Origin: Mycobacterium sp. ACS1612
GTDB lineage: Bacteria > Actinomycetota > Actinomycetes > Mycobacteriales > Mycobacteriaceae
Direction: 5' to 3'
DNA length: 64,000 nt
Assembly: GCF_001667505.1 (NCBI RefSeq)
Contig: NZ_LZHZ01000070.1
Location: 41,869 to 105,868, forward strand
Part shown: positions 41,954 to 50,912 of the stretch, one piece after another
How positions within the stretch are numbered: position 1 is the first letter of the stretch
How the letters are laid out: the number at the start of each line of letters is the position of its first letter
Notes under the pieces: model-generated
Told to the model about the DNA's origin: nothing
Database searches by the model: none
What the model saw: the letters and a program-made list of their open reading frames with translations, nothing else
Position numbers and translations under genes: made by a program

Positions 41954-42448
41954 ATGGCCGACCTCGACCATTTAGGCGTAGGGGCTCGCCTCTACACGGT
42001 ATTTCTCGGGACGGCCACGGGGCGATGGATTGCGTTGAACATCGCTCCCAAGGTCGACCCGTGGCTGATGCGCGTCACGCGCGGACACATCGGCATGGCC
42101 CTCATGCTGCCGTCGACCTTGCTGACCACAGTCGGCGCCAAGTCACGCATTCTCCGCACCTGCGCGGTGCTGTTCTTCCGTGACGGCGATGACGTCATCG
42201 TCATCGCCTCGAGCTTCGGGCGTGACCGACACCCGGCCTGGTATCACAACCTCAAGGCCAATCCGCACGTTCACGTCGGTGCTGGCGACGGTGCCGTGGC
42301 GATGACGGCCACCGAAGTCCGCGACCCAGCCGAGCTGGCCCGACTGTGGGCGCGCGCCGACCGCATTTATCCGCTATTTCCCGATTACCGCGGCCGGGCG
42401 GCCGTCAGCGGCCGAACCATCCCGATCATCCGACTCTCGGCGTCGTAG
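41954..42448 (+). CDS. Deazaflavin (F420)-dependent nitroreductase-family protein
   Basis: 164-residue split-barrel protein of the Ddn/FDOR-A group. Signature segments are LLTTVGAKSRILRTCAVLFFRDGDDVIVIASSFGRDRHPAWYHNLKANPHVHV, the F420-binding pattern of the family. The usual TxGRKSG lysine loop is present in altered form (TVGAKSR). A hydrophobic N-terminus may associate with membranes. It is divergent from the SDR with 176 bases between. Reduces an unknown substrate with F420H2. Confidence 0.9.
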   Translation: MADLDHLGVGARLYTVFLGTATGRWIALNIAPKVDPWLMRVTRGHIGMALMLPSTLLTTVGAKSRILRTCAVLFFRDGDDVIVIASSFGRDRHPAWYHNLKANPHVHVGAGDGAVAMTATEVRDPAELARLWARADRIYPLFPDYRGRAAVSGRTIPIIRLSAS

Positions 42449-42510
42449 TCACAGCGGTCAACCGTCCATTTTTACCCCAACGTCAGCGGCGCGGAGGATG
42501 ATCTGCAGGC

Positions 42511-43917
42511 ATGGCTGCAACTGACCCCACCTTTTACCGCAGCCCGGGTGCCGCCATCGCCGCGGTGCCTGAGCAGCTTGCCTATGTTGTCGCATTCGAT
42601 CCAGGAGGCCAGGCGAAAGATGCGCTCGCCGTGGTGGACTGCGACTCGTCCTCGTCGTCATACGGTCGCGTGGTCGGCTGGTCCGAGCTTCCGACGGCGG
42701 GCAACGAACTGCACCACTTCGGCTGGAACGCCTGCTCGAGCGCGCTGTGCCACGAGGGTCACGAGGGCCATGCGATCCAGCGGCGTTACCTGGTGGTTCC
42801 TGGCATCCGGTCGTCGAACACCTACGTGCTCGATACTCAACCGGACCCGCGAAACCCGGTGTTGGCGCACACCATTGGCGCAGACGAGCTCGCGGCCAAG
42901 GCCGGCTACTCGCGTCCGCACACCGTGCACTGCGGGCCGGGCGGCATCTTCATGTCCGCTCTTGGCGGACCGAACGGCGACGACGGGCCGGGCGGTGTCG
43001 CACTGCTCGACCACGACACGTTCGAGGTCGTCGGGCGATGGGAGAAGGACCGCGGTGAGCAATTCTTCGCCTACGACGTCTGGTGGCATCTGCGCCAGGA
43101 CACCGTGATCACCTCCGAGTGGGCCTCGCCGTCGATGATCGAGAATGGCCTGAGCCCCGAGGATCTGCTCGGCCGAAAGTTCGGACACCACCTGAACTTC
43201 TGGAGCATGTCCGACCGCACCCTGACCCAGCGCATCGACCTGGGCGATGAACACCAGATGGTGCTCGAACTGCGGCCCGCGCACGACCCGACGAAGACGT
43301 GGGGATTCGCGGGGGTGGTGATCAGCGTCGAGGATCTGTCGGCGTCGGTGTGGTTGTGGCACCGGGAGGACGACGCGTGGGCCGTCGAGAAGGTGATCAC
43401 CATCCCGGCCGAACCCGCCGCCGTCGACGATCTTCCGCCGGCGTTGCGACCGTTCGGCGCGGTCCCGCCGCTGGTGACGGACATCGATCTCTCGGTCGAC
43501 GATCGTTGGCTCTACGTATCGTGTTGGGGTACTGGCGAACTCAAACAGTTCGACGTAGCTGACCCGCTCCGTCCCCGCGAGACGGCATCTGTTCGCCTCG
43601 GCGGCGTGGTGCGGCGCGAACCGCATCCCGCCGACCCGGACCTGCCGCTGGCAGGCGGGCCGCAGATGATCGAGATCAGCCGCGACGGCAGGCGCATCTA
43701 CGCCACCAACTCGCTGTACGCGGCGTGGGACGAAGTGTTCTATCCCGACGGTGTCGGCGCGTGGATGGCCAAACTGGACGCCGACGTCGACGGCGGCGGA
43801 CTCGTTGCGGACCCCGCCTTCTTTCCCAACGGCAACGACTTTCGGGGCCTGCGGGTGCACCAGACCCGGTTGCAGGGCGGAGACGCGTCGAGCGATTCCT
43901 ACTGCTTCACCGACTGA
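42511..43917 (+). CDS. Selenium-binding protein (SBP56) / methanethiol oxidase family
   Basis: 468-residue beta-propeller protein of the SBP56 family. The family cysteines are seen in GWNACSSALCH, with LHHFG before it; histidines occur in PHTVHCGPGG and KFGHHLNFW, and the later DDRWLYVSCWGTGELKQFD and GGPQMIEISRDGRRIYATNSLY are typical. Relatives oxidise methanethiol to formaldehyde, H2S and H2O2 with copper. The sulfur link is compatible with an island carrying redox enzymes, but activity is inference. Its 3' end overlaps the HxlR gene by 19 bases. Confidence 0.92.
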   Translation: MAATDPTFYRSPGAAIAAVPEQLAYVVAFDPGGQAKDALAVVDCDSSSSSYGRVVGWSELPTAGNELHHFGWNACSSALCHEGHEGHAIQRRYLVVPGIRSSNTYVLDTQPDPRNPVLAHTIGADELAAKAGYSRPHTVHCGPGGIFMSALGGPNGDDGPGGVALLDHDTFEVVGRWEKDRGEQFFAYDVWWHLRQDTVITSEWASPSMIENGLSPEDLLGRKFGHHLNFWSMSDRTLTQRIDLGDEHQMVLELRPAHDPTKTWGFAGVVISVEDLSASVWLWHREDDAWAVEKVITIPAEPAAVDDLPPALRPFGAVPPLVTDIDLSVDDRWLYVSCWGTGELKQFDVADPLRPRETASVRLGGVVRREPHPADPDLPLAGGPQMIEISRDGRRIYATNSLYAAWDEVFYPDGVGAWMAKLDADVDGGGLVADPAFFPNGNDFRGLRVHQTRLQGGDASSDSYCFTD

Positions 43918-44378
43918 GCGAGCCGGACCGCGAGCTCATCGGCGGGCACACGATGCCCGCGCGCGCAGCGGATCTCGACGGTGGCCTCGGCTTCGCAATC
44001 CCGGTGGGCGAGCCGCAGCGACGGGCTCTCCGGCAGGTGCCGCCGACCCCACTCGAACATCGCCCACACCACCGGCATGAAATCCAGTCCGGCGTCGGTG
44101 AGCACATACTCGTCACGCCGACGCTGTCCCGGCTCCTTGTAGGGCCTTCGCTCCAGCAGGCCGGCGTCGACGAGTTCGGTCAACCGGGCCGACGCCGCAG
44201 CCTTGGTGACGCCAATGCGGCGCCAGAAGTCCTCGAAGCGGGTGGTGCCGTAAAACGCCTCCCGCATGATGAGCATCCCCGACTTGGTCCCCACCAACGC
44301 CATCGTCTTCTCGATCGGGCAGTGCCCCACCGCTGACCAGGTGTCGCGGTCGGCGAGCCGCCCCTGCAGCACTGTCAT
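43899..44378 (-). CDS. HxlR-family transcriptional regulator
   Basis: 159 residues from ATG at 44378 (GTG three codons earlier possible). The winged helix spans CPIEKTMALVGTKSGMLIMREAFYGTTRFEDFWRRIGVTKAAASARLTELVDAGLLERRPYKE. The N-terminal Cys of the CP motif may be redox- or thiol-sensitive, as in other HxlR proteins. A C-terminal Cys near residue 143 follows a zinc-ribbon-like stretch. Divergent from the thiolase gene, with a palindrome in between, so it probably controls the thiolase and itself. Confidence 0.9.
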   Translation of the reverse strand: MTVLQGRLADRDTWSAVGHCPIEKTMALVGTKSGMLIMREAFYGTTRFEDFWRRIGVTKAAASARLTELVDAGLLERRPYKEPGQRRRDEYVLTDAGLDFMPVVWAMFEWGRRHLPESPSLRLAHRDCEAEATVEIRCARGHRVPADELAVRLAQSVKQ

Positions 44379-44408
44379 GCACGTCACTCCTTTTCTGGGT
44401 TGTTATCA

Positions 44409-44427
44409 CTATACCTAGGTGTTATAG
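44409..44427. promoter_or_regulatory. HxlR operator candidate upstream of the thiolase gene
   Basis: Dyad CTATACCTAGGTGTTATAG with arms CTATA and TATAG around a 9-base centre that contains the perfect palindrome ACCTAGGT (44413-44420). It lies in an AT-rich gap between the HxlR and thiolase starts. A nearby ATATAG at 44432 may be a partial second site. Confidence 0.6.
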
Positions 44428-44472
44428 CTGGATATAGCGAGCAATACTCAGCGTGGAGTTCAGGAGGCGGAA

Positions 44473-45654
44473 ATGGCCGGATATGTGGGCCGCGACGCGG
44501 TCATCGTCGGTGCGGTACGTACCCCGATCGGAAAGGGCAAGGCCAGTGGCGCACTGCACGACGTGCTGCCTGTCGACCTGCTGGCGCACAGCCTGAAAGA
44601 ACTGGTGAACCGGACCGGCATCGATCCGGCGCAGATCGACGACGTCATCGCAGGCGCGGTCACCCAGGTGGGCGATCAGGCGGTCAACATCGCGCGCAAC
44701 GCGCTACTCGGCGCGGGCTTCCCCGAAGCGGTGCCTGGCACCACCGTCGACCGCCAGTGCGGCAGCAGCCAACAGGCGATCAGCTTCGCCGCCCAGGGGG
44801 TGATCTCGGGGGCCTACGACATCGCCGTGGCCGCCGGCGTGGAGTCGATGGGTCGGGTCCCGATGGGCTCGAGTGTGCTGCCCGGCAGTGACCCGTTCGG
44901 TCAGATGGCGCAGCGCTACCCGGAAGGCCTTGTGCCGCAGGGCATCAGCGCCGAACTGATCGCCGCGAAGTGGGGATTCTCCCGTCAGCAACTCGACGAG
45001 TTCTCGGCAGGCAGTCACGAAAAGGCCGCGACAGCAACCAAAGAGGGCCGGTTCGACAATGAACTCGTGCCGATTGCGGGGCTCACCACCGACGAGATCG
45101 TCCGTCCCGGTACCACCGTCGATACGCTCGCCGGTTTGAAGCCGGCGTTCTACAACCCGGCCTACGAGGCGCGTTTCCCGCAGATCAAGTGGGAGATCAC
45201 CGCGGGCAACTCGTCGCCGCTGTCCGACGGCAGCGCGGCCGTGCTGATCACCACCAGCGAGGTGGCCCGACGCCTCGGTCTACGCCCGCTGGCCCGCATC
45301 CACACGGCCACCGTCGTCGGGTCGGACCCGCTGTACATGTTGACCGGCGTCATCCCCGCAACCGAAAAGGTCTTGCAGAGAGCGGGTTTGACGATCGGCG
45401 ACATCGACCTGTTCGAGGTGAACGAGGCGTTCGCTCCCGTCGTGCTGGCCTGGGCCAAAGACACCGGGGCCGACCTGGCGAAGACGAATGTCAACGGCGG
45501 CGCGATCGCGATCGGCCACCCACTGGGTGCCAGCGGTGCACGCATCATGACCACGATGGTCAACGCGCTGGAGCAGCGCGGCGGACGCTATGCGCTGCAG
45601 ACGATGTGCGAGGCGGGCGGCATGGCCAACGCAACCATCATCGAACGCCTGTAA
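44473..45654 (+). CDS. Acetyl-CoA acetyltransferase (thiolase)
   Basis: 393-residue type II thiolase. The nucleophilic Cys sits in TVDRQCGSSQQA (near residue 95), the His in NGGAIAIGHPLGASGAR and the second Cys in LQTMCEAGGMANA, with EVNEAFAPVV completing the site. Catalyses thiolytic cleavage or condensation of acyl-CoA. AGGAGG at 44462-44467 marks a strong ribosome site. The neighbouring HxlR regulator and the hairpin after the stop suggest a monocistronic regulated unit. The in vivo acyl chain is unknown. Confidence 0.95.
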   Translation: MAGYVGRDAVIVGAVRTPIGKGKASGALHDVLPVDLLAHSLKELVNRTGIDPAQIDDVIAGAVTQVGDQAVNIARNALLGAGFPEAVPGTTVDRQCGSSQQAISFAAQGVISGAYDIAVAAGVESMGRVPMGSSVLPGSDPFGQMAQRYPEGLVPQGISAELIAAKWGFSRQQLDEFSAGSHEKAATATKEGRFDNELVPIAGLTTDEIVRPGTTVDTLAGLKPAFYNPAYEARFPQIKWEITAGNSSPLSDGSAAVLITTSEVARRLGLRPLARIHTATVVGSDPLYMLTGVIPATEKVLQRAGLTIGDIDLFEVNEAFAPVVLAWAKDTGADLAKTNVNGGAIAIGHPLGASGARIMTTMVNALEQRGGRYALQTMCEAGGMANATIIERL

Positions 45655-45666
45655 GGCTTGCCCCCA

Positions 45667-45715
45667 ATTGCACTCAGGGTCGTGATCTGGTGCCTTTCAC
45701 GACCCTGAGTGCAAT
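45667..45715. terminator. Perfect 19-bp stem hairpin terminator
   Basis: Arms ATTGCACTCAGGGTCGTGA (45667-45685) and its exact reverse complement (45697-45715) surround an 11-base loop. It lies between the convergent thiolase and F420-reductase genes and can serve both. No T-tract follows. The perfection of the stem is notable. Confidence 0.82.
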
Positions 45716-45772
45716 CTTCGACACAGGACGCCCGAGATTTCGTCAACGACAAGCGGGCTGGTCGAGGCCTGC

Positions 45773-46204
45773 CTAAACGCGCTGCAGTTCGAACAGCGGA
45801 ATGACGCGACTGGTCTTTGCTTGGTACTCGCCGAATCCCGGCGCCAGCGCGACCACCTTGGGGTAGATCGCGTCACGCTCTTGCTGCGGTAACTCACGCG
45901 CGACGACGTCGTATCCGTCGGTGCCCACCTCGACGTGCGCCCGCGGATTGGCCCGAAGGTTGTGCACCCAATCGGGATTGGTGTCGGCGCCTGCCTTCGA
46001 GCCGACGATGATCATCTTCGCGTCGATGGTGAAGTAGGCCAGCGGCGCCAACCGCGGCTGACCCGACTTGGCGCCGGTGCTGGTCAGCAACAGCAGCGTC
46101 GCGCCTTCGAAGGGCCCACCGACCACGCCGCCGTTGGCGCGGAACTCGTCGACGATGCTCTTGTTGAACGCCTTCATGGCCTCGGCGTCAGGTATCTCCG
46201 TCAT
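45773..46204 (-). CDS. Deazaflavin (F420)-dependent nitroreductase-family protein
   Basis: 143-residue FDOR split-barrel protein. Family motifs are LLLLTSTGAKSGQPRLAPLAYF (F420 phosphate site with Lys-Ser-Gly), IIVGSKAGADTNPDWVHNLRANPRAHVEVG, and the AIYPKVVALAPGFGEYQAKTSRVIPLFEL C-terminus. It probably uses F420H2. It is distinct from the other family member at 41954. A decayed partial copy lies directly upstream, showing a past tandem duplication. Confidence 0.93.
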   Translation of the reverse strand: MTEIPDAEAMKAFNKSIVDEFRANGGVVGGPFEGATLLLLTSTGAKSGQPRLAPLAYFTIDAKMIIVGSKAGADTNPDWVHNLRANPRAHVEVGTDGYDVVARELPQQERDAIYPKVVALAPGFGEYQAKTSRVIPLFELQRV

Positions 46205-46239
46205 GAGGCATGAAGCTACCTCGGCGATGGATCCGATAG

Positions 46240-46375
46240 TGCGCTTCTGGTACTCGCCGAAGTCCGCTCGTTGCGCGACGATTTTCGGGTAGGTCGCGTC
46301 TTGCCGCAGTTGGTGCAGTAGGCCAGCGGGGCCAACCGCGGCTGACCCGACATGGCGCCGGTGCTGGTCACGCCG
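46240..46375 (-). pseudogene. Remnant of a duplicated F420-dependent reductase gene
   Basis: On the minus strand, 46313-46374 encodes TSTGAMSGQPRLAPLAY, which matches the intact neighbour (TSTGAKSGQPRLAPLAY) at nearly every base. 46240-46312 matches the neighbour's C-terminal part around YPKVVALAPGFGEYQ in degenerate form. The segment between them is deleted and there is no start codon. It was made by tandem duplication followed by internal deletion. Confidence 0.8.
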
Positions 46376-46461
46376 GGCTCAACGCCGGCGATTGGCGACT
46401 CTCTTCGACCGAGTATTGCCGTACTCAGTACAGCGGGTCGCCGCGACGAGATCATCGATGG

Positions 46462-49053
46462 ATGACCGATACAGCTCGGACACCCGATGTCAACGTCGTC
46501 GTCGTGGGAGCGGGGCTCGCGGGTCTCTACCTTGCCTACCGATTGGGCCGCACCGGCCAGTCTTTTCGGATCTTCGAAGCGGGCGACGACCTCGGCGGAA
46601 CGTGGTACTGGAACCGGTATCCCGGTGCCAGGGTCGACGTACCGAGCATCGACTACATGTACACCTTCGACCCCGACTGGCGAAGCGGCTGGGAGTGGTC
46701 GGAGAAGTACGCCACCCAACCCGAGATCCTTCGTTATCTGAACCACGTCGCCGACAAACACGACCTGCGCCGCCGCATCACGTTCTCCACCCGAGTGCGG
46801 CAGGCGCGCTGGGACGAGGAATCCGCGTTGTGGCACGTGCACACCGACGCCGGCGACGAGATCACGGCGCGTTTCGTCGTGATGGCCACGGGTTGTCTGT
46901 CCATGCCGAAACCGGCCGAGATCGACGGCTTGGACCGATTCGCGGGCGAGGTGTACTTCACCAGCAACTGGCCGCACCAGCCTGTCGACTTCACCGGCAA
47001 GCGAGTGGCGGTGATCGGCACGGGTTCCTCTGGCGTGCAGTCGATTCCGGTCATCGCGAGGGATGCGCAGCAAGTGGTGGTGTTCCAGCGCACCCCGACG
47101 TTTTGCATTCCGGCGCACAACGGACCGGTCACCGAGGAGATGCTGGCGCAGATCGAGAACGAGGCGGAATACCGCGCCGCGGCGAGGTTGTCGCCGGGCG
47201 GCATCCCGATCGAGCGCGCCATCACCCCAACGTTCAGCGTCTCGGAGGCTGACCGGCAAAAGCGCTACGAGCGGGTTTGGGAGTTGGGCCTGCTGTTCGA
47301 GTCGATCAACGTATTCTCCGACGTGCTCAGCAATCCGGCGGCCAACGACGCATTCGCCGAGTTCTTCCGCGACAAGATCCGCAGCATCGTCGAGGATCCA
47401 CAGACCGCGCAAGAGCTGTGCCCGACGGAATATCCGGTCGGGACGAAGCGGCCATGCCTCGACACCGACTACTACGCCACCTACAACCTGCCGCACGTGC
47501 GCCTGGTCAACATCCGCAAGAACCCGATCCGGCAGATCACCGAAACCGGTGTCGAGACCGCCGACGAGGTCATCGCGGTCGACATCATCGTGTTCGCCAC
47601 CGGGTTCGACGCCGTCACCGGCGCCCTCACCGCCGTCGACATCACGGGCCGTAACGGACTGGCGCTCAAGGACAAATGGGCGAACGGACCGCGGACCTAT
47701 CTCGGGTTGACCACTGTCGGGTTCCCCAACATGTTCATGATCACCGGCCCGGGAAGCCCGTCGGTGCTGTCGAACATGACCGTGTCGATCGAACAACACG
47801 TGGACTGGGTGGTGGGCTGCATCGACCATCTGAGGTCCAACGGCTTCGACGTCATCGAACCTACCGAGGCCGCCGAATCGGGGTGGGTGCAGCACGTCAA
47901 CGACTGCGCCGACATCACCCTCTTCCCCACCGCCAACTCCTGGTACATGGGCGCCAACGTGCCCGGTAAGCCGCGGGTGTTCCTGCCGTACTGCGCCGGT
48001 GTCGATTTCTACGGCGTCAGTTGCGCCGAAGTGGTGGCCCGCGGCTATCTGGGCTTCACGCTGTCCGGCCCGAAGGGGTCGCAGTGCAACGACGGCGTCG
48101 TGCGCCGGTTGCAGCCCGACGTCGAGATGGTCCTGATGGAGATCGCGGCGCTGAATCTGCCGCTGATGGAGTCGATGCCCGCGCCCGACGCTCGCGCGTT
48201 CTATCAGCAGACGCAGGCCGAACGGCCGCCGGGGCCGGACATCGGCGACATCGTCGACGGTGAATTCCCTGGCGCCACAGGTGAACTCGCCTACCGGCTG
48301 TACCGTCCACCGACACCCGGCCCGCACCCCGTGGTGCTGTACTTCCACGGCGGCGGTTGGGTCATCGGCAATGCGACTGCGGATGATCCGCTATGCCGCG
48401 ACCTGTGTGTGCGCAGCGACGCTGTCGTCATCTCGGCGGATTACCGGCATGCACCTGAGCACCGATTCCCCGCCGCGGTCGACGACGCGATGGCCGCGCT
48501 GCGATGGGCCGCGGACAACGCCGAATCCCTCGGCGGCCGGGAAGGCCAACTGGCGGTAGCGGGTTGGAGCGCAGGCGCTGGACTGGCCGCGGTGGTCTGC
48601 CAACTCGCGCGCGACACCGACGGGCCCCACCTCGCCGGGCAAGCCTTGCTGACGCCGGTGACGAGCGGCAGCACCGCGCTCGCGTCGTACCGCGAGAACG
48701 CCGACGGCTACGGTCTGACGACACCGTTGATGACGTGGTTCTACGACCACTATGTCGACGAGGCCGACCGCGGCGATCCCCGCGTCGCACCGCTGCACGC
48801 GACTGATCTGTCCGGACTGCCGCCCGCGATCGTCGTGACGGCCGAATTCGATCCGCTACGCGACGACGGCCGGGCGTACGCCGCCGCCCTCACCGCCGCG
48901 GGGGTGCCGACCGAACACATCGCCGCGAGGGGGCACACCCACGCCTCGATGACGATGGTCGACATCGTGCTTTCGGGTGCGCCGATACGCGGCCAGCTTG
49001 CCGACGCGCTGCGCCGGTTCTTTGTGGCGGCGCGGACGCCCGAGCCCGCCTAG
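46462..49053 (+). CDS. Baeyer-Villiger-type flavin monooxygenase fused to HSL-family esterase
   Basis: 863-residue two-domain enzyme. Residues 1-545 form a class B flavin monooxygenase: FAD loop GAGLAG (16-21), BVMO motif GGTWYWNRYPGARVD (45-59), NADPH loop GTGSSG (186-191) and FATGFD. In the FxGxxxHxxxW fingerprint (160-170) the His is Phe166. Residues of about 560-863 form an HSL-type hydrolase with HGGGW (near 628), GWSAG (near 699), Asp in EFDPLRDDG and His in RGHTHAS. Ketone to ester to acid plus alcohol in one chain is the likely scheme. Confidence 0.93.
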   Translation: MTDTARTPDVNVVVVGAGLAGLYLAYRLGRTGQSFRIFEAGDDLGGTWYWNRYPGARVDVPSIDYMYTFDPDWRSGWEWSEKYATQPEILRYLNHVADKHDLRRRITFSTRVRQARWDEESALWHVHTDAGDEITARFVVMATGCLSMPKPAEIDGLDRFAGEVYFTSNWPHQPVDFTGKRVAVIGTGSSGVQSIPVIARDAQQVVVFQRTPTFCIPAHNGPVTEEMLAQIENEAEYRAAARLSPGGIPIERAITPTFSVSEADRQKRYERVWELGLLFESINVFSDVLSNPAANDAFAEFFRDKIRSIVEDPQTAQELCPTEYPVGTKRPCLDTDYYATYNLPHVRLVNIRKNPIRQITETGVETADEVIAVDIIVFATGFDAVTGALTAVDITGRNGLALKDKWANGPRTYLGLTTVGFPNMFMITGPGSPSVLSNMTVSIEQHVDWVVGCIDHLRSNGFDVIEPTEAAESGWVQHVNDCADITLFPTANSWYMGANVPGKPRVFLPYCAGVDFYGVSCAEVVARGYLGFTLSGPKGSQCNDGVVRRLQPDVEMVLMEIAALNLPLMESMPAPDARAFYQQTQAERPPGPDIGDIVDGEFPGATGELAYRLYRPPTPGPHPVVLYFHGGGWVIGNATADDPLCRDLCVRSDAVVISADYRHAPEHRFPAAVDDAMAALRWAADNAESLGGREGQLAVAGWSAGAGLAAVVCQLARDTDGPHLAGQALLTPVTSGSTALASYRENADGYGLTTPLMTWFYDHYVDEADRGDPRVAPLHATDLSGLPPAIVVTAEFDPLRDDGRAYAAALTAAGVPTEHIAARGHTHASMTMVDIVLSGAPIRGQLADALRRFFVAARTPEPA

Positions 49054-50846
49054 GCCTTTTCCGGCCCAGGCCCAATGTCGCCGCCATTGCGGCTCCTGGC
49101 GTCGATCCCGGATTCCTTGCGCTGCTGCGGCGTGATCTGTGCTGGCGCACCGGTCAGCGGGTCGACACCGCCACCGGACTTCGGGAACGCGATCACCTCG
49201 CGAATCGAGTCCATGCCGGACAGCAGGGCGTTGATGCGGTCCCATCCGAACGCGATGCCGCCGTGCGGAGGCGCGCCAAAGGTGAACGCCTCCAACAGGA
49301 ATCCGAACTTCTCCTCGGCCTCGGCCTTGTCGAGACCCATCACCGCGAACACCTTCTCCTGGATGTCGCGGCGATGGATACGGATCGAGCCGCCGCCGAT
49401 CTCGTTGCCGTTGCACACCACGTCATAGGCGTCGGCCAGCACCGCGCCGGGATCGGTGTCGATGCTGTCGGAGAACTCCGGCTTGGGGGCGGTGAACGCA
49501 TGGTGCACCGCCGTCCACGCACCCGAGCCCACGGCCACGTCGCCGTGCGCGGTGGCCTCGTCGGCGGGTTCGAACAGCGGCGGATCGACGACCCAGGTGA
49601 ACGCCCAGGCGTTGGGATCGATGAGTTCCTGCCGCTTGGCGATCTCGATGCGCACCGCGCCGAGCAGCGCCCGCGACGACTTGGCCGGGCCCGCCGAGAA
49701 GAAGACGCAATCGCCCGGCGAGGCGCCGACATGGGCCGCCAGCCCGTCCCGCTCGGCGTCGGACAGGTTTTTGGCCACCGGGCCGCCGAGTTCACCGTCA
49801 TCGCCCACCAGCACGTAGGCCAGCCCGCGGTGCCCGCGCTGCTTGGCGAACTCCTGCCAGCCGTCCAACGTGCGGCGCGGCTGGGAGGCGCCACCGGGCA
49901 TCACGACCGCGCCGACGTAGGGCGCTTGGAACACGCGGAACGCGGTGTCCTTGAAGTAATCGGTGCACTCGACGAGTTCCAGTGCGAACCGCAGGTCGGG
50001 CTTGTCGGAGCCGTAGCGCCGCATCGCGTCGGCGTAGGTCATGCGAGGCAACGGCGTCGGCACGTCGTAGCCGATCAGTGCCCACAGCGCCTTGATGATC
50101 TGCTCGGAGATCGCGATGACGTCCTCGGTGTCGACGAAGCTGAGCTCCATGTCGAGCTGGGTGAATTCCGGTTGGCGGTCGGCGCGGAAGTCCTCGTCGC
50201 GGTAGCAGCGGGCGATCTGGTAGTAGCGCTCCATGCCCGCGACCATCAGCAGCTGCTTGAACAGCTGCGGGCTCTGCGGCAGCGCGTAGAACGAGCCCGG
50301 CTGCAGGCGGGCAGGCACCAGGAAGTCGCGTGCGCCCTCGGGCGTCGACCGCGTCATCGTCGGGGTTTCGATCTCCACGAAGTCGTGTTCGGCCAGCACT
50401 GCGCGCGCGACGGCATTTGCCTTGGAGCGCAGGCGAATTGCCGCGCCGGGGCCGTCGCGACGCAGATCCAGGTAGCGGTATTTCAGCCTGGCCTCTTCGC
50501 CCGCGGTCTCGTCGAGTTGGAACGGCAGCGGCGCGCTCTCCCCCAGCACGGTCAGTGTCGTCGCGTTGATCTCGATCTCGCCGGTGGGGATTTCAGGGTT
50601 CTCGTTGCCCTGTGGGCGGACCTCGACGACGCCGTCGACGGCGATGCAGAATTCGGCGCGCAGTCGGTGGGCCGCAGCCAGCACGTCGCCCTCGCGGAAC
50701 ACCACCTGCGACACCCCTGAGGCGTCACGGAGGTCGATGAAGATGACGCCGCCGTGGTCTCGACGACGCGCCACCCAGCCGGCGAGGGTCACCTGCTGTC
50801 CGGCATCGGTGGACCGCAGCGAACCGGCGGCATGTGTGCGCAGCAC
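49050..50846 (-). CDS. aspS: Aspartyl-tRNA synthetase (probably non-discriminating AspRS)
   Basis: Class II synthetase of the bacterial type, 598 residues. OB-fold anticodon domain at 20-110 (AGWVARRRDHGGVIFIDLRD), class II motifs with RYYQIARCYRDEDFRADRQPEFTQLD, the GAD insertion domain (GLAYVLVGDDGELGGPVAKNL) and motif 3 (HGGIAFGWDRINALLSG). Start GTG at 50846 (VLRTHAAGS) with GGGAG upstream; the longer open frame overlaps the divergent gene. Mycobacteria lack AsnRS, so it may also charge tRNA-Asn (established for relatives). The stop overlaps the BVMO-esterase end by 4 bases. Confidence 0.97.
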   Translation of the reverse strand: MLRTHAAGSLRSTDAGQQVTLAGWVARRRDHGGVIFIDLRDASGVSQVVFREGDVLAAAHRLRAEFCIAVDGVVEVRPQGNENPEIPTGEIEINATTLTVLGESAPLPFQLDETAGEEARLKYRYLDLRRDGPGAAIRLRSKANAVARAVLAEHDFVEIETPTMTRSTPEGARDFLVPARLQPGSFYALPQSPQLFKQLLMVAGMERYYQIARCYRDEDFRADRQPEFTQLDMELSFVDTEDVIAISEQIIKALWALIGYDVPTPLPRMTYADAMRRYGSDKPDLRFALELVECTDYFKDTAFRVFQAPYVGAVVMPGGASQPRRTLDGWQEFAKQRGHRGLAYVLVGDDGELGGPVAKNLSDAERDGLAAHVGASPGDCVFFSAGPAKSSRALLGAVRIEIAKRQELIDPNAWAFTWVVDPPLFEPADEATAHGDVAVGSGAWTAVHHAFTAPKPEFSDSIDTDPGAVLADAYDVVCNGNEIGGGSIRIHRRDIQEKVFAVMGLDKAEAEEKFGFLLEAFTFGAPPHGGIAFGWDRINALLSGMDSIREVIAFPKSGGGVDPLTGAPAQITPQQRKESGIDARSRNGGDIGPGPEKA

Positions 50847-50912
50847 AGAAACTCCCTGGGAAAGGCCTGACGACAGGACTGCCACAGTGTAGTGGGGCGT
50901 AGCTTGGCCCCC

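Noticed and set aside
46216..48348. 710-codon minus-strand open frame opposite the monooxygenase-esterase gene
   Set aside because: It is a GC-rich shadow frame with no family pattern except a short end that falls on the reductase remnant; the plus-strand frame is clearly coding.
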